Below are positions 23,124 through 28,923 of a stretch of 30,745 bases of DNA, piece by piece. Numbering within the stretch: the stretch's first letter is position 1; each line of letters starts with the position of its first letter. The notes under the pieces were generated by a model. The model searched no databases. It was not told where the DNA came from and saw nothing but the letters and a program-made list of their open reading frames with translations. The stretch is from a virus. The position numbers and the translations under genes were made by a program. The stretch spans positions 1 to 30,745 of IMG/VR virus record IMGVR_UViG_3300042945_001072, one strand, 5' to 3'.

Positions 23124-23702
23124 GAGTTTTAGATTCTTATCAAACATCATCACATATCGGTGCTTGCGGGAGCGTTCTCTCCACTCTCCTGCAGCACCTT
23201 TCATTTTACCTCTTGAATGTTTGGTGCCGTCTGCATAATAGAAATCTTTTTTTGCATCTGTAAGACCACAATACTTAAAGTTACAAGCGCGATAGATTGT
23301 GCCAGTATGAAAATCGTTATCAGCGTAAGAGATGATTGCTTTAACTTCTGTATCCTTTCGTAACTGTTTAATCGCTCTTGAAACGAACCAAGAAGTGATA
23401 TTATACTCTCCCTGTTGGGTGTCAGGGTGTATGCAAAGTCGTGAAAGTTCAAAGAGTCCTTCTTGTTCATTTCTTGCTAGTCCAAATGCTCCTTGTGCTA
23501 CTTCTGGAACTGGAAGTCCAGTAAAAATACAAACGCCGACTGGTCCTCCAATATTCAAGGGAGAAAAGTCATTCTTTCGGAACAAACCATAGTTATATCC
23601 TGATTTGTAACCTTTTGAAAAATCTTTTAGATAATGATAGGTCAGTAGAAGTTCTTTCGCATCCTTCTTAGAAATCCTATCAATATAGTAATCAGATTTC
23701 AT
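23085..23702 (-). CDS. Mom-like / GNAT-fold acyltransferase family protein, 205 aa
   Basis: The protein reads KELLLTYHYLK near the start, GPVGVCIFTGLPVPEVA, LFELSRLCIHPD, then NITSWFVSRAIKQL, AIISYADNDFHTGTIYRACN and FKYCGLT. The order L-x-R-L..., N-x-x-S-x-F-x-x-x-A-x-x-x-L, A-I-I-S-Y-A-D-x...H-x-G-T-I-Y-x-A-x-x-(F/W)-x-Y-x-G is the signature of Mu Mom-related GNAT proteins. Mom modifies adenines in phage DNA and thereby blocks restriction. I chose ATG 23700-23702, because the in-frame ATG at 23732 would place a terminator hairpin and its U-run inside the coding sequence. The longer start does have an AGGTG ribosome site, so it stays possible. The gene end overlaps gp53 by 39 bases. Confidence 0.6.
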   Translation of the reverse strand: MKSDYYIDRISKKDAKELLLTYHYLKDFSKGYKSGYNYGLFRKNDFSPLNIGGPVGVCIFTGLPVPEVAQGAFGLARNEQEGLFELSRLCIHPDTQQGEYNITSWFVSRAIKQLRKDTEVKAIISYADNDFHTGTIYRACNFKYCGLTDAKKDFYYADGTKHSRGKMKGAAGEWRERSRKHRYVMMFDKNLKLLWTDETSVLSAD

Positions 23703-23730
23703 AAAAAAAGAGGGGAGGTCCACTCCCCTC
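23703..23730 (-). terminator. Intrinsic terminator after gp32
   Basis: The minus strand forms GAGGGGAG-TGGAC-CTCCCCTC (8-bp stem, 5-base loop) followed by seven T residues. It starts 15 bases after the gp32 stop, and the T-run abuts the chosen ATG of the Mom-like gene. Confidence 0.88.
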
Positions 23731-23759
23731 ATTATAGCACCTGATCAGTCTTCTGCCAA
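23731..23759 (-). promoter_or_regulatory. Sigma70-type promoter (TTGGCA-N17-TATAAT) fused to the gp32 terminator
   Basis: TTGGCA (23754-23759) and TATAAT (23731-23736) on the minus strand have a 17-bp spacer and overlap the end of gp32. The predicted RNA start, near 23724, falls inside the terminator hairpin, so the new RNA would lack most of the 5' arm and escape termination. Confidence 0.62.
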
Positions 23760-24680
23760 GCGGGCGAAGTAACTGAGTGCATCATCGTCCTCATCTTCCT
23801 CAACCACAGGAGTAGAAACTCGGCGGGTGGGTTGAAGGTTGTTGAGTTCACTGCGAAGATCGTCATCAAGATCCTTGACAGAACCGCGAGTGTTATCTTC
23901 TTCATCAAGATCTTCAGGATCCTGATAACGAGGAGTGCCCTTGTTACCAACAACATAGTCTAGACGCTTTTTCAGTTCATCATAAGTCTTGAACTGATCA
24001 GCAGCAACAAGTTCAGCAAGAGAATATTGCTTCTTCCAGATTGCTTCCATTGCATCATCATCGTCTAGTAGAGTAGAAGCAGCGGCAAACTCACTGGAAT
24101 CATAGTTACGATAACCAGCAACGTTCTTTGCTTTCAGTTTGAAATTAGCACCCTGCCAAAAATCAAACGGATCAATTGCTTCCTCATCTTCAAACTCAGG
24201 TTGCATTGCAGCGGTGAGTTTGTCAAAGATCTTCTTACCATACTTAAACAAGAAGACTTTACCTTCGTTGGAGGGATTAGCAGGATCTTTCACAACGTAG
24301 ATGTTAGAAATGTAAGTCAGTTTACGCTTCTGCTTACGTGCCAGTTCCTTACCAGCATCGGTTCCGTTGTTCCACAGTTCGGAGTTCAGTTCCGAAACTG
24401 GATCCTTCTGACCCAGAGTAGTTAGAGAGTTCTCAATATACCAACCACCAGGACCTTGGAATGCGTGACTGTAAAGTTTCACGAATGGCAGGTCCTCACC
24501 ATTCGGAGCAGGCAGGAAACGGATAACGGCATAACCATTGCCACTCTTATCACATTCCAGTTTCCAGAGACGGTCATCAGAAGAACCGCCACCTGCATTA
24601 TTCATTTTTTCAACTTCTTTAACCAGTTTGGCAGTAAGATTGCCAAGTTTAGATTGCTTTTTAAGGTCGGAAAACGACAT
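23745..24680 (-). CDS. 32: gp32 single-stranded DNA-binding protein, 311 aa, without zinc cysteines
   Basis: The N-terminal basic LAST-type region (MSFSDLKKQSKLGNLTAKLV) gives cooperativity. The core reads WKLECDKSGNGYAVIRFLP, LPFVKLYSHAFQ..GGWYIE and ISNIYVVKDPANPSNEGKVF, closely following T4 gp32. The acidic C-terminus (PVVEEDEDDDALSYFARLAE) is the partner-binding tail. T4 gp32 holds zinc with His64, Cys77, Cys87 and Cys90. Here the His-like position (SHAF) remains, but the only cysteine in the whole protein is C43, so the zinc site is lost. Its role is to coat ssDNA and recruit gp59, gp41 and the polymerase. It has its own sigma70 promoter, a GAGGT Shine-Dalgarno sequence and a terminator, forming a monocistronic unit. 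Confidence 0.95.
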   Translation of the reverse strand: MSFSDLKKQSKLGNLTAKLVKEVEKMNNAGGGSSDDRLWKLECDKSGNGYAVIRFLPAPNGEDLPFVKLYSHAFQGPGGWYIENSLTTLGQKDPVSELNSELWNNGTDAGKELARKQKRKLTYISNIYVVKDPANPSNEGKVFLFKYGKKIFDKLTAAMQPEFEDEEAIDPFDFWQGANFKLKAKNVAGYRNYDSSEFAAASTLLDDDDAMEAIWKKQYSLAELVAADQFKTYDELKKRLDYVVGNKGTPRYQDPEDLDEEDNTRGSVKDLDDDLRSELNNLQPTRRVSTPVVEEDEDDDALSYFARLAED

Positions 24681-24682
24681 TT

Positions 24683-24715
24683 GGATTACCTCGGATTAAT
24701 TGGATTCGGGGGATT
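24683..24715 (-). promoter_or_regulatory. gp32 mRNA leader with four phased AATCC repeats
   Basis: The leader carries AATCC at 24711-24715, 24702-24706, 24693-24697 and 24683-24687, spaced 9, 9 and 10 bases apart, with the GAGG ribosome site between the last two. In T4, gp32 represses its own mRNA by cooperative binding to an unstructured leader. These repeats could be the cyanophage operator, which is an inference. Confidence 0.5.
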
Positions 24716-24723
24716 ACTCGGAT

Positions 24724-24752
24724 AGTATAACAGGGATTTCCTCAGCGGTCAA
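24724..24752 (-). promoter_or_regulatory. Sigma70-type promoter of gp32 (TTGACC-N17-TATACT)
   Basis: TTGACC lies at 24747-24752 and TATACT at 24724-24729 with a 17-bp spacer, each one base from consensus. The -35 box is part of the last codons of the DUF1825-like gene and shares three bases with a perfect palindrome CAATATATTG (24750-24759). Confidence 0.75.
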
Positions 24753-25074
24753 TATATTGCTTGAGGGATTCGATTGTTTTGTTCATACTACTGAATAAAA
24801 CTTGCAGATCAGTTTCTGGTGGAAAACCCATCAGGGCAACTGATTTGCGTAGATTCTCTTTCATTTCGACCGCTGTTGGGTCGTCTGAAAGGGATAACCT
24901 AGTATACATCACTCTCTGCTTTTCTAGCAAGAGCTCCAGTTTTTCAATATGTTCCAGTTTTGTTTCACGGTCCATCATACCAAAAGTGAGAATACTTCCG
25001 TAAATCTCCTCTTGCAACTTGTTGATTTCTTTCAGTTCTTCTTGAATAATATCGGAGTCAAAAAAGTTACTCAT
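24742..25074 (-). CDS. DUF1825-like protein between gp59 and gp32, 110 aa
   Basis: The protein reads SNFFDSDIIQEELKEINKLQ, then DRETKLEHIEKLELLLEKQR, YTRLSLSDDPTAVEMKENLR and an all-helical end. FFDS-x-I-x-Q-E at the start, with a central helix of E/K/L followed by R-x-x-L-S-(E/D)-D, resembles DUF1825, a family I associate with cyanobacteria and their phages. It is soluble and probably a helical bundle. Its function is unknown. It overlaps the gp59 stop by 8 bases, so it is translated with gp59/gp33, and the gp32 promoter is embedded in its last codons. A link to replication or to phage-modified transcription is possible by context only. Confidence 0.65.
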   Translation of the reverse strand: MSNFFDSDIIQEELKEINKLQEEIYGSILTFGMMDRETKLEHIEKLELLLEKQRVMYTRLSLSDDPTAVEMKENLRKSVALMGFPPETDLQVLFSSMNKTIESLKQYIDR

Positions 25075-25663
25075 CTATGATTTCCCGTAAAATCTTTTTA
25101 AAAGAGAACACATCAATATTTAGGAATGGCATATATTTTTTTAATTTCAAACTTACGGTTTCCCACACAGGATCATCAAGTTTCTTATCAAAAGTTTTTG
25201 AGAAACCAAATATTTTTTCGTATATTGTGAAAGTTTCTAGCGACAATTGCCCGCTTAGAAACTTTTTGAGAACTTTCGGATGTCCTTTGGAACAGTTGAA
25301 AACATCCTGTAATTCGTTCTCCGAGAACAATTCGTTGCTTTGTTCTTTGAACAAGTAAGTCAAACTCTGTTGTCTCCGCATCCATTCTGCGTAAGTTCTT
25401 TCGCCAGAATTGATAATTTCTCCAATCCATAAGTTACTAGGGGAATCTGATGCTACAAAGTTTGATACTAAAAAATCTACGACTTCTTTATCAGAATACT
25501 TGCGTGAAGTCTTTTCGAACCAGTATTTATCACGCCTTTTGTTAAAGGATGTAATACTGGCGCGAGTTTTCGCGCCATATTTAAAGAAGTCGTATTTTGG
25601 ATTTGTGAAATGATTTTTGAGTGACAAATAATGTTGATAAGTTTCAAATGGAGTCACAATCAT
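25067..25663 (-). CDS. 59: gp59 helicase loader, 198 aa
   Basis: The order MIVTPFETYQHYLSLKNHFT, KYDFFKYGAKTRAS, FNKRRDKYWFEKTSRKYSDK, VDFLVSNFVAS...LWIGEI and the C-terminal SLETFTIYEK..., WETVSLKLKKYMPFLNIDV tracks T4 gp59 closely (Y-D-V-I-K-Y, KRRDKYFFQKLSEKY, IGDI, SFETF, IKLKAYRKILNID). gp59 binds fork DNA and gp32 and loads the gp41 helicase during recombination-dependent replication. Length is near that of T4 (217). Its ATG overlaps the gp33 stop (ATGA) and its end overlaps the DUF1825-like gene. Confidence 0.9.
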   Translation of the reverse strand: MIVTPFETYQHYLSLKNHFTNPKYDFFKYGAKTRASITSFNKRRDKYWFEKTSRKYSDKEVVDFLVSNFVASDSPSNLWIGEIINSGERTYAEWMRRQQSLTYLFKEQSNELFSENELQDVFNCSKGHPKVLKKFLSGQLSLETFTIYEKIFGFSKTFDKKLDDPVWETVSLKLKKYMPFLNIDVFSFKKILREIIDE

Positions 25664-25920
25664 AAAGGCAATTTTGCTCTCGAAGTTCTCTTCATAAAGT
25701 TAAGACGAGTTGCGTCCCACTTTAACTTTTCTTTTAGTGGTTTTGAAATAAGTTTCGTAACCGATTCTACCTCAAGTGAATTGATTTCACAATAGTGGCA
25801 GATTGCATCAATATAATTAAAACCTTCTAATGCAACAATGTTCTCAATTTCAAGAGCAAATTTAGAAGGTGTTAAAAACTTATTTTCTATTGCCTGTTCT
25901 AGTTCTTTATTTGGTTCCAT
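25660..25920 (-). CDS. 33: gp33-like late transcription co-activator, 86 aa
   Basis: The start is set at ATG 25918-25920 (MEPNKELEQAIENKFLTPSK), which has a GGAA ribosome site and overlaps the upstream nuclease gene by 14 bases. The next in-frame upstream ATG would cost 113 bases of overlap. The core (FALEIENIVALEGFNYIDAI, CHYCEINSLEVESVTKLISK, then PLKEKLKWDATRLNFMKRTS) resembles T4 gp33 in order (IEKMVEEFGMSYLEA..., F..EN.IP...F..FI...I.EK...EA). gp33 bridges RNA polymerase and the sliding clamp for late promoters of the ATAAATA type seen in this window. Placement next to gp59 and gp32 also matches T4. Confidence 0.8.
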   Translation of the reverse strand: MEPNKELEQAIENKFLTPSKFALEIENIVALEGFNYIDAICHYCEINSLEVESVTKLISKPLKEKLKWDATRLNFMKRTSRAKLPL

Positions 25921-26587
25921 AGAGTTCCAGTTTATCTCTAACAAACTTTCTAATGTATTCTGTGAGAAGTTTGATGTACTTTGATTTGTCTCTTTCTTCA
26001 TAAACGACGCATTCTCCATTTTCGCAAGCCATAATGATTACAAGTTTTTTAACTGAAATACCAGTCAGTTCGTAAAGCATACATCCATATGCCATACATT
26101 GAACAAAATAATGTTCGATCCACTCTCGTGGTTTTGGTTTTTTAGAAGTTTTAAAGTCAATTATTGCTAACTCGCCGTCATATTCAGCGATACAATCAAC
26201 TGTCCCAGCAATACCTAATTGCTTACTATATAGGGACCCTTCTAGGGCGTAAATATTATTTATACGGTTCAGGTCTGTTTTTGCAATTTTAAAAAGAAAA
26301 TCTGAGATTGGTTGAACTTCTGGAAGACTTTCATTTTTAAGATGATGTTCTACTAGAAGGTGCATATCAGTTCCACGACTTGTTGCCGCTTTTGTAACAC
26401 GCTCTGCTTCTTCTTCTCCAACTTTTTTGCGCCAGTTAATAAAAATTTCTTTATTAAAATGACTGGTCACCGAAGTGATGGAGACCAGTCGGAGGAGTTC
26501 TTCTTCTGTGGGTACTTTGTAGTACCTTACACCATCAATTGTTTCACGCTCCAACTGAGGGAGATCAATATCAATGTGATTAAACAT
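25907..26587 (-). CDS. PD-(D/E)XK exonuclease (Cas4/RecB-like nuclease), 226 aa
   Basis: The RecB-type nuclease motifs are in order: R71-G-T-D-M-H76-L-L-V-E80 in the first helix, G128-T-V-D131 for the metal-binding Asp, I-I-D144-F-K146 for the D...(D/E)-x-K core, and Q163-C-M-A-Y167 for motif IV. The protein should be a Mg-dependent DNA exonuclease. It lacks the four cysteines of an Fe-S cluster, unlike true Cas4. The gene begins on the last base of the phoH stop (TAATG) and runs into gp33, so it is part of the replication/recombination operon. A role in processing DNA ends or degrading host DNA is inferred. Confidence 0.82.
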   Translation of the reverse strand: MFNHIDIDLPQLERETIDGVRYYKVPTEEELLRLVSITSVTSHFNKEIFINWRKKVGEEEAERVTKAATSRGTDMHLLVEHHLKNESLPEVQPISDFLFKIAKTDLNRINNIYALEGSLYSKQLGIAGTVDCIAEYDGELAIIDFKTSKKPKPREWIEHYFVQCMAYGCMLYELTGISVKKLVIIMACENGECVVYEERDKSKYIKLLTEYIRKFVRDKLELYGTK

Positions 26588-27345
26588 TAAAAACCAGCAT
26601 CCATTTTTGCAAGAATGTATTCTTTGACAAGTCCAGAACGAACAATATCATCTACACCAAATTCAATTATATCAAATGAAGGCATTTTACGCAACACTGA
26701 CATAAAGTCTATGATACCATTGCGCTCATTTGTTTTTTGTAAATCAGACTGAGAAGCATCTCCACAGAAACAAATTTTAGTATTTTCACCAACACGAGTA
26801 ATAATTGAATCTAGTTCGTGAAAGTTTAAATTCTGAAATTCATCTACAATAATAATTGAATTATCAAGAGTAGTTCCACGAAGGAATGAGGTGCTCCAAA
26901 ACTTGATAGTTTCTTGTGACTTTAAGTTACCATAAAGCATTTCAAAGTCTGCATCAGAAGGCATTTGGAACATATACTTCACCATATTCTTATAAGGAAT
27001 CTGGTAAATATCTGCTTTGTCCTCATGAGATCCAGGAAGAAATCCAATCTCACGAGTTGCTACAAGAGAACGAACCAAATAGATTCTTTCATAAGGAGAT
27101 TGTTCATCCAGAACATCTTGAAGGGCATTATAAAGAGTAATAAAGGTTTTACCAGTTCCAGCACAACCGTAAGCAACTAGATGCTTACCCTCAGTATAAG
27201 AATCAAAAAGTCTTTTTTGATTATTTGTAAGAGGTTCAATATCAATTAAGTAATCAGAACTCAGAGGCTTTCTCCTCTTCATTTGTTTTGCGGTCAAACC
27301 AACTCCGATTGGTTGATCAGTGTTGCCTCTTTTTCTTCTTGCCAT
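26587..27345 (-). CDS. phoH: PhoH-like P-loop ATPase, 252 aa
   Basis: Walker A is G60-C-A-G-T-G-K-T67 and Walker B is I164-I-I-V-D-E-F170 followed by QN. The NNQKRLFDSYTEGKHLVAYG lead-in, the sensor-like CFCGDASQSDLQ and the DIVRSGLV ending are all typical of the PhoH family (a superfamily 1-like ATPase/RNA helicase fold). phoH is a signature gene of marine cyanophages. Its name comes from phosphate-starvation control in E. coli, and its role in infection is unsettled. The N-terminus is basic (MARRKRGNTDQ). It starts 1 base after the FmdB-like stop (TAA-T-ATG). Confidence 0.94.
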   Translation of the reverse strand: MARRKRGNTDQPIGVGLTAKQMKRRKPLSSDYLIDIEPLTNNQKRLFDSYTEGKHLVAYGCAGTGKTFITLYNALQDVLDEQSPYERIYLVRSLVATREIGFLPGSHEDKADIYQIPYKNMVKYMFQMPSDADFEMLYGNLKSQETIKFWSTSFLRGTTLDNSIIIVDEFQNLNFHELDSIITRVGENTKICFCGDASQSDLQKTNERNGIIDFMSVLRKMPSFDIIEFGVDDIVRSGLVKEYILAKMDAGF

Positions 27346-27346
27346 A

Positions 27347-27595
27347 TTAGATCTTTTTTACTTTTGAACCAGGTGCTTTTGATGCTTTATGTAAAATGTC
27401 ATTCCAACCAGGATTTCTTGCAACGAGTTTATCCTTCCATTCACCAACTTCTCCTGCACTAGGGCAAGTTGATGGGTCGGACCAATCACGAGTCCAGTCT
27501 GGATTATCATTTTTCCACTGGTCCCAGTCGTGGATACTCATTTCCACTTCTTTCTGTTCACCAGTTTTTGTATTCACTACGGGGTACGTTGGCAT
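27347..27595 (-). CDS. FmdB-like small protein without zinc ribbon, 82 aa
   Basis: The opening MPTYPVVNTKTGEQKEVEMS resembles the FmdB/Zn-ribbon family (MPxYxYxCxxCGxxxExxxS), but both expected cysteine pairs are absent. The only cysteine is in SDPSTCPSAGEVGEWKDK. The rest is Trp-rich and charged (DWDQWKNDNPDWTRDWSDPS) and ends with basic SKAPGSKVKKI. I infer a derived FmdB-like protein that no longer binds zinc in the usual way. Function is unknown. A CTAAATA late motif lies 22 bases upstream, inside the thyX stop, and phoH follows at once. Confidence 0.62.
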   Translation of the reverse strand: MPTYPVVNTKTGEQKEVEMSIHDWDQWKNDNPDWTRDWSDPSTCPSAGEVGEWKDKLVARNPGWNDILHKASKAPGSKVKKI

Positions 27596-27616
27596 TGTTA
27601 TAATTTCAAGATATTT

Positions 27617-27623
27617 TATTTAG
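27617..27623 (-). promoter_or_regulatory. Late promoter CTAAATA containing the thyX stop codon
   Basis: The minus strand reads GGATCTAAATAAAATA. The TAA of the element (27620-27622) ends thyX. It lies 22 bases upstream of the FmdB-like gene and could give late read-through into phoH and the replication genes. Confidence 0.6.
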
Positions 27624-28255
27624 ATCCATTCAAGAGCTTCTGCAACTGTTGGGAATTGTTCGGAAAACACATTCTTACATTCCAGAGCAATGTCCATATG
27701 TTCTTTCTGAGTTCCGTTTGCAGAACGAAGATTGATATAATGTATCCATGACCTGCAAGAACCGGTCATATAGATACGTGTGGGCGTTGCTAAGGGCAAT
27801 ACAAACCTTGCACACTCCTTTGCCACTCCGTGAGAGAGAAGTTCCTTGTAGAGGCGCATACCTTCCGCAAAATGCTCTTGAATTTTGCTTTGAAGTGTTA
27901 GTTTTTCATAATCTCCAATATCATCAATCGAATTTTGTCGATTCTTTGTATCCTGACGACGAAGATCTGGAACTGGAATGTAATCTGCTAGAAGAGATGA
28001 ATCTGCATAGCGTTGCGAAAATTCCTGATATGTAAATGATCTATGACGCAAAATTTGAGCTGCTATACCACGATTTGTTTCAATTTCCAGCGTCATAAAT
28101 GCCTGCTCAAAAACAGACCAATGATTATGCTTAATACAATAACGCAGTAACCCTGCATAGTTCTCATTGTCTTGGTTACTAGGATTAGAGACCCTAGCAA
28201 CATATGCCATTGTTTGCTCAGCATCGGGTGTTACACTAATTAGTTTTACGCTCAT
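27620..28255 (-). CDS. thyX: Flavin-dependent thymidylate synthase ThyX, 211 aa
   Basis: The family signature RHRx7S is present as R70-H-R-S-F-T-Y-Q-E-F-S80, followed by QRYAD. Other ThyX features are VARVSNP near residue 20, HWSVFEQAFMTLEIE around 45-59, and the C-terminal LPLATPTRIYMTGSCRSWIH. ThyX makes dTMP from dUMP using FAD, NADPH and methylene-tetrahydrofolate. In cyanophages it boosts nucleotide supply for phage DNA. The start overlaps the preceding small gene by four bases (ATGA), so translation is coupled. Confidence 0.96.
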   Translation of the reverse strand: MSVKLISVTPDAEQTMAYVARVSNPSNQDNENYAGLLRYCIKHNHWSVFEQAFMTLEIETNRGIAAQILRHRSFTYQEFSQRYADSSLLADYIPVPDLRRQDTKNRQNSIDDIGDYEKLTLQSKIQEHFAEGMRLYKELLSHGVAKECARFVLPLATPTRIYMTGSCRSWIHYINLRSANGTQKEHMDIALECKNVFSEQFPTVAEALEWI

Positions 28256-28425
28256 TTACCAAATCCTTTTGAAGTTTTCTTTTCTAATTCTGCGATCTCT
28301 TCTTTAACTACTCGCAGTTGTGATTTCATCTCTATGATTTTTTCTGCTGTATAGAGATGCTCTTGTTTTACAAGTCTTTCAAGTAACTTAACAAGTTTTT
28401 TTGCTCTATTAATCCGGGTATCCAT
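28252..28425 (-). CDS. Small basic coiled-coil protein, 57 aa
   Basis: I do not recognise this family. The protein (MDTRINRAKKLVKLLERLVK, then LYTAEKIIEMKSQLRVVKEE and IAELEKKTSKGFGK) is a continuous Lys/Glu/Leu amphipathic helix, probably a coiled coil. I prefer ATG 28423-28425, where a GAAG sequence lies at a usual distance. In-frame ATGs at 28428 and 28449 would lengthen it by one or eight residues and increase overlap with the preceding gene. Its stop overlaps the thyX start (ATGA), so it is translated with thyX. Confidence 0.7.
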   Translation of the reverse strand: MDTRINRAKKLVKLLERLVKQEHLYTAEKIIEMKSQLRVVKEEIAELEKKTSKGFGK

Positions 28426-28582
28426 CATCGTCTTCAAAGATTTCGTCATAATCGTGGTGTAATCCTTTTTTTACTTCATCATAGTTAAGATAACTCTGTG
28501 TATCAGAGTAAATTTCTGCTTTCAGAGAATCTACCAAAAGTTCCAGATTACGGACGATGAGTTTTAGTTTGTCTTTGTCCAT
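28409..28582 (-). CDS. Small acidic protein, 57 aa
   Basis: The frame runs from ATG 28580-28582 to TAA 28409-28411: MDKDKLKLIVRNLELLVDSL, then KAEIYSDTQSYLNYDEVKKG and an acidic end (YDEIFEDDDGYPD). The first half is an amphipathic helix and the last fifteen residues are mostly Asp/Glu/Tyr. No family is recognised. It is the first gene after the terminator/promoter element at 28604-28641, has a GAGAG ribosome site, and overlaps the start of the next small gene. It therefore heads the thyX operon. Confidence 0.68.
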   Translation of the reverse strand: MDKDKLKLIVRNLELLVDSLKAEIYSDTQSYLNYDEVKKGLHHDYDEIFEDDDGYPD

Positions 28583-28603
28583 AAGATATTGTTCTCTCGA
28601 TCT

Positions 28604-28632
28604 ATTTTAACATAAAAAAAGGAGGGGATCAA
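28604..28632 (-). promoter_or_regulatory. Sigma70-type promoter (TTGATC-N17-TAAAAT) with its -35 in a terminator loop
   Basis: TTGATC (28627-28632) is exactly the six-base loop of the terminator hairpin. TAAAAT (28604-28609) lies 17 bp downstream, after the U-run. The promoter would start RNA near 28597 for the thyX operon. Confidence 0.5.
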
Positions 28633-28641
28633 CCCTCCTTT
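28614..28641 (-). terminator. Intrinsic terminator of the small-gene cluster
   Basis: The minus strand forms GGAGGG-TTGATC-CCCTCC, extended by A-T pairs on both sides, and ends in seven T residues. It lies 4 bases after the stop of the 33-codon gene. Confidence 0.87.
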
Positions 28642-28644
28642 ACT

Positions 28645-28746
28645 TCAAGCAACTTGTGGTTGCATTGCCATATTAATTTGAGCCGCTTTTAGAAGTTTTT
28701 CCTTCTTTGCTTTTGTTTTAAGATAACGCACAAAATAAGTATTCAT
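28645..28746 (-). CDS. Very small basic protein, 33 aa
   Basis: The frame ATG 28744-28746 to TGA 28645-28647 encodes MNTYFVRYLKTKAKKEKLLK followed by AAQINMAMQPQVA. It is strongly basic in the middle and probably one amphipathic helix. Support comes from an AAAGGAGGGG ribosome site inside the end of the preceding gene, a one-base TGATG overlap with that gene, and the terminator directly after it. No family or function is recognised. Peptides of this size are easy to over-call, but the context is unusually tidy. Confidence 0.62.
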   Translation of the reverse strand: MNTYFVRYLKTKAKKEKLLKAAQINMAMQPQVA

Positions 28747-28883
28747 CACTTATGCCCCTCCTTTACAAACTTAACACCACGATAGGTTTCGTTGTATTGT
28801 TGGGGTTGCTGCATCATCTGCTGTTGATACTCCAAACGCTTTTGCGTATCGTATTCAACGCCGCGATATACTACTTTAGACAT
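28746..28883 (-). CDS. DUF4278-like small protein, 45 aa
   Basis: From ATG 28881-28883 to TGA 28746-28748 the product reads MSKVVYRGVEYDTQKRLEYQ, a Gln/Met stretch (QQMMQQPQQ), then YNETYRGVKFVKEGHK. The two Y-R-G-V segments at start and end match DUF4278, a small family I know from cyanobacteria and cyanophages, whose function is unknown. A strong AAGGAG ribosome site lies 8 bases before the start. It is translationally coupled to the 33-codon gene. Confidence 0.72.
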   Translation of the reverse strand: MSKVVYRGVEYDTQKRLEYQQQMMQQPQQYNETYRGVKFVKEGHK

Positions 28884-28923
28884 TAGGTTTTCTCCTTAGG
28901 TTTTTAAATTAAAGAGCGTTCCT

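Noticed and set aside
23201-23470. 89-codon minus-strand frame within the Mom-like gene.
   Set aside because: It overlaps a gene with clear motifs in another frame and has no ribosome site.
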